64,000 bases of DNA from NCBI GenBank assembly GCA_034678485.1, contig JAXDBU010000014.1:1-64000 (forward strand). The letters are read 5' to 3'. Shown piece by piece: positions 54,255 to 62,128 of this stretch. The notes under the pieces were generated by a model. That model did not search any database. It worked only from the letters and a program-made list of their open reading frames with translations, and had not been told where the DNA came from. Each line of letters starts with the position of its first letter. The first letter of the stretch is position 1. The position numbers and the translations under genes were made by a program. This DNA is from PLanc-01 sp034678485 (GTDB lineage Bacteria; Planctomycetota; Phycisphaerae; Sedimentisphaerales; Anaerobacaceae).

Positions 54255-55010
54255 TCACCCGAATCGTCCGGTAATGTAGTCGTCCGTTCGCTTGTCCCTG
54301 GGTCTGGTGAAGAGCTGGTCGGTCGGACCGAGTTCCACCAGCTCTCCCATCAGGAAGAACGCGCACCGCTCGCTGACGCGCGACGCCTGCTTCGTGTTGT
54401 TCGTCACGAGAATCTGCGTGTAATCGACTTTCAACTGCTGCATCGCGTCCTCGACCTTCGCGGTTGAGATGGGGTCCAGGCCGGAGCAGGGCTCGTCGTA
54501 CAGAATGACCTCGGGTCCCACCGCCAGCGTTCGCGCGATGCAGAGTCGCTGCTGCTGGCCGCCGGAAAGACGAACTGCCGGCTGGTCCAAACGGTCCTTG
54601 ACTTCCTCCCAGAGGTAGGCCTTCTTCAGAGCCTCCTCGACGATCCAGTCGACCTGCTCGCGGTTGGTGGTGCCATGGACTTTCGGTCCGTAGGCGACGT
54701 TCTCGAAGATCGTCACCGGCAGCACCTGCGGCAGCGCGAAGATGATCCCGATTCTCTTGCGGAGGATGTTGTCGCGGATTTCCATGATGTCCCGGCCGCC
54801 CAGGAGGATCTCGCCTGTCTGCGAGTAGGTCCGCACGAGATAGTTCAAGCGGTTCAAAGCCCGCAGAAAGGTGGTCTTGCCGCTATTGGACGGGCCGATA
54901 ACACCCAGGATCTCGTTCTTGCGGACCTCGACATTGATGCCCTTGAGGACCTGCAGCGCCCCGAAGTAGGCGTTTAGATCGGTGGTTTTGATGATCGCGT
55001 CGCTCACCAT
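54255..55010 (-). CDS. pstB: Phosphate ABC transporter ATPase PstB
   Basis: A 251-residue ATPase with Walker A IGPSNSGKTTFLRALN, canonical signature RLSGGQQQRLCIARTL, Walker B VILYDEPCSGLDP and a closing DDYITGRFG. It couples ATP hydrolysis to phosphate import through PstC-PstA. The ATG at 55010 lies seven bases inside the end of pstA, suggesting coupled translation. The frame is open upstream only because it runs through pstA in another register. Confidence 0.95.
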   Translation of the reverse strand: MVSDAIIKTTDLNAYFGALQVLKGINVEVRKNEILGVIGPSNSGKTTFLRALNRLNYLVRTYSQTGEILLGGRDIMEIRDNILRKRIGIIFALPQVLPVTIFENVAYGPKVHGTTNREQVDWIVEEALKKAYLWEEVKDRLDQPAVRLSGGQQQRLCIARTLAVGPEVILYDEPCSGLDPISTAKVEDAMQQLKVDYTQILVTNNTKQASRVSERCAFFLMGELVELGPTDQLFTRPRDKRTDDYITGRFG

Positions 55011-55852
55011 AGTCTCTTCTTCCTGAAGTGGGCGCGGAGGAAGATGCTCACGAGGTTCATCAGGAAGACCAGGCCCACCAGCACCAGCGCCGTTGCGAAG
55101 CTGATCGACAGCGGGATGTTGGGCACCTGGGTCGAGATGACATATAGATGATAGGGCAGCGCCATCACCTGGTCGAAGACCGAGTGCGGCAGCCTGGGCA
55201 GGTAGAACGCCGCGACGGTGAAGAGGATCGGAGCGGTTTCGCCTGCCGCCCGGCTCAGACTCAGGACCGTCCCGGTCAGGATGCCTGGGATCGCGTAGGG
55301 CAGGACGCAATACCGTACCGTTTGCCACTTCGTCGCGCCCAGCGAGAGGCTGATCTCCCGATAGGTGTTGGGCACCGATTCCAGCGCCTCCTTCGACGCC
55401 GTGATGATGACCGGAAGGCTCATGATCGCCAAGGTCAACGAGCCGGCAAGAATCGATGTGCCTAAGTGCAGCAGCATGACGAACAGGGTGAAGCCGAACA
55501 GGCCGTAGACGATCGACGGGATGCCCGAGAGGTTCACCACCGACAGCTTGATCATCCGCGTGAACAGGTTGTCGTGTGCGTACTCGACCAGGTAGACTGC
55601 CGAGAGCACCCCGAGCGGCAGGGAGAAGAGCATGGTGCCAAGGACGAGCAGAATAGTGCCGACGATCGCGGGGAAGATCCCGCCGGCCTTCATGCCCTGT
55701 CGCGGCGCCGCGGTCAGGAACTCCCAGGTAACAGTGCCGGCTCCGTTGGCGACGATATATATGATGACCAGCAGGATCGGCACGACAATGACCAGCGTCA
55801 GCAGGCCCAGGACGGAGAACGCGATGCGCTGGCGGATCATGGCTCCGTTCAT
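55004..55852 (-). CDS. pstA: Phosphate ABC transporter permease PstA
   Basis: A 282-residue permease with six membrane helices, beginning with IAFSVLGLLTLVIVVPILLV. The conserved cytosolic coupling loop is YREISLSLGATKWQTVRYCV. Helices ILTGTVLSLSRAAGETAPIL and LPHSVFDQVMALPYHLYVIS are characteristic of PstA. Its ATG overlaps the pstC stop (ATGA), a coupled pair. Confidence 0.95.
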   Translation of the reverse strand: MNGAMIRQRIAFSVLGLLTLVIVVPILLVIIYIVANGAGTVTWEFLTAAPRQGMKAGGIFPAIVGTILLVLGTMLFSLPLGVLSAVYLVEYAHDNLFTRMIKLSVVNLSGIPSIVYGLFGFTLFVMLLHLGTSILAGSLTLAIMSLPVIITASKEALESVPNTYREISLSLGATKWQTVRYCVLPYAIPGILTGTVLSLSRAAGETAPILFTVAAFYLPRLPHSVFDQVMALPYHLYVISTQVPNIPLSISFATALVLVGLVFLMNLVSIFLRAHFRKKRLW

Positions 55853-56721
55853 CTCCTGGCCCTTCTCAAGAACAGGTCCGCGATGAAGTTGATCGTGAAC
55901 GTGATGGCGAACAGCACCAGTCCGACCGCGAACAGAGCGAAGTAGTGCTCCGAACCGCCGACGGTCTCGCCCATTTCGCCTGCAATCGTTGCGGTCAAGG
56001 TCCGCAGGGGTTGCAGGATCGATTTGGGCATGACCGGCGCGTTGCCCGTGACCATGAGCACGACCATCGTCTCGCCTACGACGCGTCCGATCCCGAGCAT
56101 GACTGCGGCGACGATGCCCGAGGAGGCGGAAGGCAGGATGACTCGCCAGAGCGTCTGCCAGCGGGTGGCGCCCAGGCCGAAGGCGGCCTCGCGATACGAC
56201 TTCGGCACGCCCACCAGGGCGTCCTCGGAGATGCTGATGATCGTCGGCAGCGCCATGAAGGCCAGCAGCAGGCTACCTGTCAGGCCGCACATGCCCGTCG
56301 AGAGGCCGAACGTGTTCCGCAGGAACGGGCCCAGCCAGATGATGCCCAGGAAGCCCAGCACCACGCTCGGGATCGCCGCCAGGATCTCGACGAGCGATTT
56401 GAGCACGTGCTTGAGCGGCTTCGGGGCCACCTCCGCGATGAACATCGCTGCGCCCACCCCCAGCGGGACGCAGATCACAATCGCCCAGAACGTGACGAAG
56501 ACCGACCCGATCAGCAGGGGCAACACGCCGAACTTGGCGGGCTCCGAGATCGGCAGCCACTCGGTCCCGAACAGGACTTCTTTCACGGAATACTGACGGA
56601 ACAGCGACAGGGAGTCCCGTAACAGAAACAGGAAGATCAAGAAGACAAAGGCCACGACGACCAGGCCGCTGAGCTTGATGCACCACTCGATGATGGGCTC
56701 GCCGATCCGTCGGCGTTCCAC
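55849..56721 (-). CDS. pstC: Phosphate ABC transporter permease PstC
   Basis: A 290-residue permease when begun at GTG 56721, close to the family's usual length. Six helices start with LSGLVVVAFVFLIFLFLLRD. The family element FGTEWLPISEPAKFGVLPLL and coupling loop YREAAFGLGATRWQTLWRVI are present, as is IGRVVGETMVVLMVTGNAPV. The frame has no ATG until well inside the protein except one at 56892, which lies within pstS; the intervening 88 bases are repeat-like. GTG 56721 has only a weak AGGAC site, so the start is tentative. Confidence 0.9.
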   Translation of the reverse strand: MERRRIGEPIIEWCIKLSGLVVVAFVFLIFLFLLRDSLSLFRQYSVKEVLFGTEWLPISEPAKFGVLPLLIGSVFVTFWAIVICVPLGVGAAMFIAEVAPKPLKHVLKSLVEILAAIPSVVLGFLGIIWLGPFLRNTFGLSTGMCGLTGSLLLAFMALPTIISISEDALVGVPKSYREAAFGLGATRWQTLWRVILPSASSGIVAAVMLGIGRVVGETMVVLMVTGNAPVMPKSILQPLRTLTATIAGEMGETVGGSEHYFALFAVGLVLFAITFTINFIADLFLRRARR

Positions 56722-56809
56722 GTCCTGCGTCGCGCGGGATGCGTCGTGCGAAAGAGTCGTTCCGTCGCAAGACGCACAACGCACGACGCGCGACGAGTTC
56801 TGCGTTGGG
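56722..56809. repeat. cgtcgtgcg-rich repeat between pstS and pstC
   Basis: This gap is a simple-sequence-like patchwork of cgtcg/cgcgacg/acgca units on both strands (gcgtcgcgcggg, gcgtcgtgcg, acgcacgacgcgcgacg). If translated in the pstC frame it would give an aberrant N-terminus, which is a reason for placing the start after it. Confidence 0.5.
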
Positions 56810-57769
56810 CTACTGGTTTCGGGCAAGGGTTTCTCCCACGGGCACGAATCCCGTTCCCATGAACTTCGTCTGACCCTTCGGTCCCAGGGCAAAACCGACG
56901 AACAGTTTCGTGATGCCCTCCGGCTCGCCGTTCGTGTACAGGTACAACGGCCGGGAAAGCGGGTACGTCTTGTTCACCACGTTTGCCACTGTGGGCGGGG
57001 AGAACTCGTTGCTCGTCGTCAGTCTCTCGTCCCTCGGACCTTGCGCCTCGGAATCGCCTTGTCCACGAGCGACGAGCGACGAGCGACGAGATACGCGTAT
57101 CGCCTTCGTCCGGTCGGAAAGATACCCCATGCCCAGATAGCCGATGGCGCCTTCGTTGTTGGCCACCTCCTCGACGATCGCCTGCGAGCTGGTCAGCAGG
57201 AGCGTCTCCTTGGAGAACTCCTCGGTGCTGCCCTTCTTGCCGAGCTGGACGACCTCCTTCTTGAAGTACATGTGCGTTCCCGAGCTGACCTCGCGAGAGA
57301 GCGTGACGATGGGCAGGTCTTTGCCGCCGAGCGGCTTCCAGTTCGTGACCTTGCCTGTGAAGATGTCGTGCAGATCCTCGATGCTCAGGCGGTCGATGGG
57401 GTTGTGGTGGTTCACGATGACCGCGACGCCGTCGTAGGCGACGACGATCTCCTTTGGATGGACGCCTCGCTTCTCGGCCATCTCGATTTCCTTGCCCTTC
57501 ATCTCGCGGGAGGCGGTGGCGATCTCGGTGGTCTTGTTGATGAGCGACGCGATGCCGACGCCGGAGCCCCCTCCAGTGACGGCCACGAACACGTGCGGAT
57601 AGTCCTTCATGAACTCCTCCGCGGTCTCCTGCATCGCGTTGACGATCGTGTCGGACCCCTTCGTCTGGAGGAAGCCTTGCGGCTCGTTCGGGTCAATCGC
57701 CTCCCCGCAACCGGTCAGAACGGTCGCACAAAGGACTGAGAGCACGATAGTCGTCGTTCTCGACCCCAT
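56810..57769 (-). CDS. pstS: Phosphate-binding lipoprotein PstS
   Basis: A 319-residue periplasmic phosphate receptor with lipoprotein signal (TIVLSVLCATVLTGC). Phosphate-site segments are KGSDTIVNAMQETAEEF, VTGGGSGVGIASLINKTTEI and SREVSSGTHMYFKKEVVQLG. Around residues 226-255 an Arg/Ser/Glu-rich stretch (SRRSSLVARGQGDSEAQG, then PRDERLTTSNE) interrupts the usual line between DRTKAIRV and SPPTVANVVNKTYPL and looks like an insertion. ATG 57769 is chosen because a -10 box predicts transcription starting near 57796; GTG 57802, with a better ribosome site, would then lie upstream of the transcript. Confidence 0.92.
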   Translation of the reverse strand: MGSRTTTIVLSVLCATVLTGCGEAIDPNEPQGFLQTKGSDTIVNAMQETAEEFMKDYPHVFVAVTGGGSGVGIASLINKTTEIATASREMKGKEIEMAEKRGVHPKEIVVAYDGVAVIVNHHNPIDRLSIEDLHDIFTGKVTNWKPLGGKDLPIVTLSREVSSGTHMYFKKEVVQLGKKGSTEEFSKETLLLTSSQAIVEEVANNEGAIGYLGMGYLSDRTKAIRVSRRSSLVARGQGDSEAQGPRDERLTTSNEFSPPTVANVVNKTYPLSRPLYLYTNGEPEGITKLFVGFALGPKGQTKFMGTGFVPVGETLARNQ

Positions 57770-57803
57770 ACCCTGCAGATTGTATCGGCCCACGATCTTC
57801 ACG

Positions 57804-57809
57804 AGTATA
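57804..57809 (-). promoter_or_regulatory. -10 box of the pst operon
   Basis: TATACT on the minus strand lies 18 bases downstream of the last Pho-box-like repeat, placing the repeat array at about -31 to -67. Activator-assisted transcription from here would begin near 57796, inside the longest pstS frame. Confidence 0.5.
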
Positions 57810-57827
57810 CACTCCTACCCGGCAATT

Positions 57828-57864
57828 GTTAGGACAGTGTTAGCGTTTCGTTAGAACTCGGTTA
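57828..57864 (-). promoter_or_regulatory. Pho-box-like operator, four TAAC repeats at 11-bp period
   Basis: On the minus strand TAAC occurs at exactly 11-base spacing four times (plus-strand GTTA at 57828, 57839, 57850 and 57861), the last three flanked as CTAAC. PhoB/PhoP response regulators bind direct repeats with this one-turn period, and the Bacillus PhoP half-site is TTAACA-like. Its position just upstream of pstS makes it the probable phosphate-starvation control site. Confidence 0.65.
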
Positions 57865-57948
57865 TGCCTGATTGGCGCGCCCCATGAAGTGAGTTCCCGG
57901 AAAGGTCGAACACATCAAAGATCAAACACCAAATACCAAAACAGCAGA

Positions 57949-57966
57949 GTCCCGCCGTGGCGGGAC
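57949..57966. repeat. Short perfect hairpin in the pstS-isomerase gap
   Basis: gtcccgcc and ggcgggac form an 8-bp stem around two bases. It lies about 40 bases from the stop of the isomerase-like gene and could serve as its terminator or be a dispersed repeat. Confidence 0.45.
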
Positions 57967-58007
57967 GACTTCCACAGTCTTGATTCTCGCGTTTCGATCT
58001 TTGCTTC

Positions 58008-59525
58008 CTACAGTGCTTCCCAGCGGATTCCGAGTTTTCTGGCGGCGTAGGCGAGCGGTTTGAGGTGGTCGCCGTAGGTCATCATCCAGTGCGAGTCGCG
58101 GACCTCGCTGATGAGCTTTCGCCAGTCGCCCTGGATCTCGACATCCTGCTGGGACCGGCAGATCTCGTAGGCCGGGTTGCCACGGACGACGCCGGTGAAG
58201 CCGAGCCAGCGGCCGGTGCTGTACTCAGGATCGATGAACGTCACCTGCTGGCCGAGCGGGATGTCGACCTTGGGGGCGGCGCCGTACTCGGACTCGTAGT
58301 GTGTCAGGATCCGAGCGGGCTCGTAGCGAACGCCATCGAACCGTCGCGGCGAGCTGCAGTGGGCGCATGTCACGATCCCGTCGTGCGGGAAGGTCGAGTT
58401 GTGCATGAAGACGGGCAGGCCGGAGACGTGATGCAGCAGGATGCCGGCGGGGATGATGACGAAATCGGACTCGCAGAAGGCGATCAGACCCTCGTCGCCG
58501 AGCAGGCCGAGCGTCAGGCACGGCGTCGTCTGCGAGAGGGGCATGATCGTGCTCATGCAGTTGCGGATCGTGAAGGCCGACGCGTCGTGCTCGCGCAGGA
58601 GGTCCTTGAAGACGCCGTAGAGCATGAACGCGTTGACGAGGAATTCGTTCGTGGTCGCCAGCGTCGTGTTGGGCAGAGCCAGGTACGCCTGGGCCCATCG
58701 TTTGGCGGCGGCCATCCGTTCGCGGTCGGCCAGCGTGGCCTGGATGCGAGGAGTCACTGCTTCGTAGGACACGTCGATGATCTCGAAGCGGTACTTGTCG
58801 CGAGCGACGTCCGGCGCCTCGGGGGAGTACTTGCCCCAGGGGCCGCCCAGCGCGACGATGCGCGTGCCGACGAAGTTCCTCAGGGCGTGCAGGGCGCGGA
58901 GTCGCCAGAGCAGTTCGTTCACGTCGTCGACCACCACGTCCTCAACGTGGACGGGACCGTGATCAAGACGGGAATTCTGGCCGGGCTCGGGCCGGCCGGT
59001 CTGGAGATAGCGGGTGCTCAGGGCTTCGAACCAGTAGTACGCCGGGCCGGAGCTGCGGCGAGTGAAGAGGATCGTGTCGCGATCCTTCTTCGGAGCGAAG
59101 CAGGCCTTGAGCAACTCGCCCGAGCCCGACGCGGCGTAGACGATGACCGCGTCGTACGCGTTCTCATGGACCCTCGCGGCCTCTGCGGGCGACTTGACCA
59201 CGGCAATCGGCAGCGCCGTCAGTGGGAAAGGGGCCTGCGAGCACAGGGCGGCCAGCTCTTCGGAGATCTTCTTCGCCTCCATCACGGCGGCCTCGTCGCT
59301 CTGGACACTGCCCCAGGACTTCCACGAAGTGGCGGGCTTGCGTTCGGCGACGCGGTACATCAGGATGGGCTGAACCACGAGGGTCCGACCCGTGCAGAGC
59401 ATGGCTCTCTTCGGGTCCCAACCTTCCGGATCGGCTGCCGTAGATGAGGAGGAGTTCAAACCGAGGACGCCGGCGGCGATGCCTGCGCCGGTCAGGCCGA
59501 GGAATTCTCTGCGGTTGGGCATCAT
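58008..59525 (-). CDS. Tat-exported sugar-isomerase-like protein
   Basis: A 505-residue protein with a twin-arginine signal (NRREFLGLTGAGIAAGVLGL). The body resembles the L-fucose/L-arabinose isomerase superfamily: NAYDAVIVYAASGSGELLKA, FVGTRIVALGGPWGKYSPEA, and the C-terminal TTPCLTLGLLGDEGLIAFCE, followed by GIVTCAHCSSPRRFDGVRYE. Those isomerases are cytosolic, so export by Tat is unusual and catalysis is unproven. The ATG at 59525 is adjacent to AGGAG; 59522 is equally possible. It stands alone between the pst operon and the cyclic-di-GMP gene. Confidence 0.68.
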   Translation of the reverse strand: MMPNRREFLGLTGAGIAAGVLGLNSSSSTAADPEGWDPKRAMLCTGRTLVVQPILMYRVAERKPATSWKSWGSVQSDEAAVMEAKKISEELAALCSQAPFPLTALPIAVVKSPAEAARVHENAYDAVIVYAASGSGELLKACFAPKKDRDTILFTRRSSGPAYYWFEALSTRYLQTGRPEPGQNSRLDHGPVHVEDVVVDDVNELLWRLRALHALRNFVGTRIVALGGPWGKYSPEAPDVARDKYRFEIIDVSYEAVTPRIQATLADRERMAAAKRWAQAYLALPNTTLATTNEFLVNAFMLYGVFKDLLREHDASAFTIRNCMSTIMPLSQTTPCLTLGLLGDEGLIAFCESDFVIIPAGILLHHVSGLPVFMHNSTFPHDGIVTCAHCSSPRRFDGVRYEPARILTHYESEYGAAPKVDIPLGQQVTFIDPEYSTGRWLGFTGVVRGNPAYEICRSQQDVEIQGDWRKLISEVRDSHWMMTYGDHLKPLAYAARKLGIRWEAL

Positions 59526-59600
59526 GTTCTCCTGCAAGAAACAGCAGGAGGATTATACCACGGCTGCAAGCCGGGCACAAATCTCTCGGTTCGGATTCGA

Positions 59601-61772
59601 CTATTGTCCGAGGACGACGGTCTCTGCGACCGCTGCGTGCGCCGGTTCTTTGTCCTCCATCAATGGTTCGCAGGTCGCGAGCAGGTCCTGGACCTTGATA
59701 TCCTTGACGCTGGTTTCGGTGTGCTGGGCGATGGACTCGACCCACGCGACCATGGCGATCACCACCGCGGGATCGAACTCGTATCCGGAGGAATCCTTCA
59801 GCATGGCCAGCGCTTCGCGGATCGGGCGTGAGCTGTGATAGGCGCGATTGGAGGTCAGCGCGTCGAAGGTGTCTGCGACCGCGATGATGCGAGCCCCCAG
59901 CGGAATCGCGGTTCGGGCCAGTCCGTCGGGATAGCCTTGGCCGTTCCACTTCTCGTGGTGGTGCCGGACGATGGCGATTTCGGTCTCGAGGAAGCTCATC
60001 TTCTCGAGGATTCGCACCGCGATCAGGGGATGCTGCTCGATGACTCGTCGTTCGTGGCCGGTGAGGTGATCGGGCTTGAACAGGACCGCGTCGGGGACGC
60101 CGATTTTGCCGATGTCGTGGATCATAGCGGAGCGTTGTATCAGGTCCACGTACTTCGGTCCCAGCTCCATCATGCGAGCGATCTCGACCGAGTAGGCGGT
60201 GACGTTCTCGGAGTGCTTGCGTGCGTAGGTGTCCTTGGCTTCGAGGGCCTGGACGAGGCTCCAGATGCTCTCCATGAACACTTTCTCCGCCTTCTCCGAG
60301 AGGCCCATGATCCGCCTTTGGAGTCTCTTGATCCGCTCGATTTCGATATCGCTGGCGTTCAGGAGGCGAGCCATCTCCTCGCTCCAGAGCTTCACGCAGT
60401 TCCTGCCGGCGTTCTTGGCCTCGTAGAGAGCGACATCGGCGCGGCGCATGACGTCGTCGGGGGATTCGTCCGCATCCAGGATGCTCTCGGCGATTCCGCA
60501 ACTGATGGACAGGCCCATGCCCTGATCGAAGCGGATTTCCCGCACGCGCGTCCGCACGCGCTCGAGCAGGACGGTGGCTTCCGGGGCCTTGGTCTCGGGC
60601 AGGAGCAGGACGAACTCGTCCCCGCCGTACCGGGTGAGCACGTCCGGCCCTCTCTTCTCCCGCTTGACGCATTCCGCCAGCTTGCGGATCGCCTCGTCGC
60701 CGGTGACATGCCCGAGCACGTCGTTGATCATCTTGAAGTGATCGAGGTCGATGATCGCGACGGAGAACGGGCGTCTGTATCGCCTGGCCCGGTCGCACTC
60801 CTCGAAGAGCTTTTCTTCGAGCAGTTTTCTTGATCCGACCCCGGTCAGCGCGTCGGTCAGGGAGGTGAGTCGTGCCTGCTGGTATCGGGTGGCGTTGGTC
60901 AGATGGGCGACGAGAATCTCTCGCGTCAGCTTGGCTTTGTATTGGGTCAGCTCCCTGTTCGCGAGGCTCGACTCGGGCAGGCCGCACATGCACAAGTAGC
61001 CGGAAAGCCGTTTGTCTCTGCCGGTGGTTGCCTCGGGCAGACCTACAATGTCGAGCGGCAGGACGATGCGCGGCGCCCTGCCCCCGCACTTGCTGCACTC
61101 CGCCGGGATTTCCTCGTGGCAGTAGCCGGCCGTAGATTTGCCGTCCTCGACGCTGTGTGGTCCCATCAAATGCCCCCCCACGCAGGGGCAGCGGTTGGAG
61201 CTGATCAGTTCGGGCTCGCGACTGCGATCCCCCGCAGGATAGAGGCACAGGACCGAATTGCGGGCTTCGAAGAGCTTCGGCACCTCGGCGGCCACGATCT
61301 CCGCAGCCTCGTTCAAGTCGATGCTTTTGAGACATTTGGAGAGCATGGCCACCTCTTCCGCGGCGGTCCGGTCCTCGAGGAGCTGTTGGGAGATGATATC
61401 GCGGGCGGAGAGGATGCCGACGACTCGACCGCTGTCGACGAGCGGCAGGTGTCGGATTCGATGCTCCATCATGATTCGACGAGCCTCGCTGGTGGCGACC
61501 CCCGGCGGGCAGGAAACCACCCGGTCGGTCATGATCTGGCTGACGAGGATATCCGCTCCGCAGTCGGATCGGACGGCCACGTGGCGGGCGATGTCCCGCT
61601 CGGTGACCAGCCCGATGAACCGATCGTGGTCGTCGTTGACGATGAGGCAGCCCACATTGTGGGAGAACATCCTGGCGGCGGCCTCCTTGATGCTGTCGCC
61701 GCAACGAATCGTGATGATCTTGGTCGGACTGTTCATCGTGCCCGGTGCATCCCCACTTCCTTGCTCAGACAT
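59601..61772 (-). CDS. CBS-Cys region-GGDEF-HD-GYP cyclic-di-GMP protein
   Basis: A 723-residue signalling protein. Two CBS domains (IKEAAARMFSHNVGCLIVND; MMEHRIRHLPLVDSGRVVGI) are followed by a GAF-like region with a Cys cluster (CPCVGG, CHEE, ECSKCGG, CMCG). The GGDEF domain has RYGGDEF intact at about 381-387 and an I-site RGPD five residues earlier, so it should make and be inhibited by c-di-GMP. The HD-GYP domain has HDIGKIGVPD (about 552) and HHHEKWNGQGYPDG, expected to degrade it. No membrane helix is seen. The ATG at 61772 has AAGGGG seven bases upstream. Confidence 0.93.
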   Translation of the reverse strand: MSEQGSGDAPGTMNSPTKIITIRCGDSIKEAAARMFSHNVGCLIVNDDHDRFIGLVTERDIARHVAVRSDCGADILVSQIMTDRVVSCPPGVATSEARRIMMEHRIRHLPLVDSGRVVGILSARDIISQQLLEDRTAAEEVAMLSKCLKSIDLNEAAEIVAAEVPKLFEARNSVLCLYPAGDRSREPELISSNRCPCVGGHLMGPHSVEDGKSTAGYCHEEIPAECSKCGGRAPRIVLPLDIVGLPEATTGRDKRLSGYLCMCGLPESSLANRELTQYKAKLTREILVAHLTNATRYQQARLTSLTDALTGVGSRKLLEEKLFEECDRARRYRRPFSVAIIDLDHFKMINDVLGHVTGDEAIRKLAECVKREKRGPDVLTRYGGDEFVLLLPETKAPEATVLLERVRTRVREIRFDQGMGLSISCGIAESILDADESPDDVMRRADVALYEAKNAGRNCVKLWSEEMARLLNASDIEIERIKRLQRRIMGLSEKAEKVFMESIWSLVQALEAKDTYARKHSENVTAYSVEIARMMELGPKYVDLIQRSAMIHDIGKIGVPDAVLFKPDHLTGHERRVIEQHPLIAVRILEKMSFLETEIAIVRHHHEKWNGQGYPDGLARTAIPLGARIIAVADTFDALTSNRAYHSSRPIREALAMLKDSSGYEFDPAVVIAMVAWVESIAQHTETSVKDIKVQDLLATCEPLMEDKEPAHAAVAETVVLGQ

Positions 61773-61901
61773 CTTTCGGCCCCTTCCAGCAGTCATGGTC
61801 GTCCGCGTTGTTTCGAATCCCGTGCTTCGCGGTCCCTCGGAATATGTGTATCGACGAGGCGACGGTCTCGCTTTAGGCGGGAATCCACGATGAGAAAGTG
61901 G

Positions 61902-61907
61902 TATAAT
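61902..61907 (+). promoter_or_regulatory. Perfect TATAAT upstream of the sigma-factor fusion
   Basis: A perfect -10 hexamer 222 bases before the ATG at 62129, in the gap with the divergent cyclic-di-GMP gene. No convincing -35 lies 16-18 bases before it, so use of the site is uncertain. Confidence 0.3.
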
Positions 61908-61951
61908 CAGGTGTGACGGCGAGCCAGGATGCTTGCGAGTGCGTAGTATAG

Positions 61952-62128
61952 GGACAGCCTTGCTGCGGATCGGCATGCCTCACCACAAAGCCGGGATGCA
62001 TCAGGGGTTACGACGATTTGGTCCGTCGGCGACGGTTGTAGCGTCTGTGCGGGCGGACGTTTGAGAAATCGCATCCGGCGTCGGAAAAACGCGTTACGAA
62101 ATGCTGCGGATGCGGCACCTATTACACG
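61952..62128 (+). pseudogene. Zinc-ribbon relic interrupted by an amber codon
   Basis: In the same frame as the sigma-factor gene, the leader would encode GCIRGYDDLVRRRRL, stop, RLCGRTFEKS, ending KCCGCGTYYT before the ATG. VRRRRL-stop-RLCGRTF matches the NrdR-type zinc-ribbon pattern RRRR-x-C-x-x-C-G-x-x-F with TAG (62039-62041) exactly where the first Cys of the second pair belongs. A second stop is at 61949. It may be a decayed N-terminal domain; a chance resemblance is possible. Confidence 0.3.

Noticed and set aside
62039..62041. TAG in the zinc-ribbon relic as a recoded amino acid
   Set aside because: Nothing suggests amber suppression or pyrrolysine here, a further stop lies upstream at 61949, and the downstream ATGs give a complete sigma factor.
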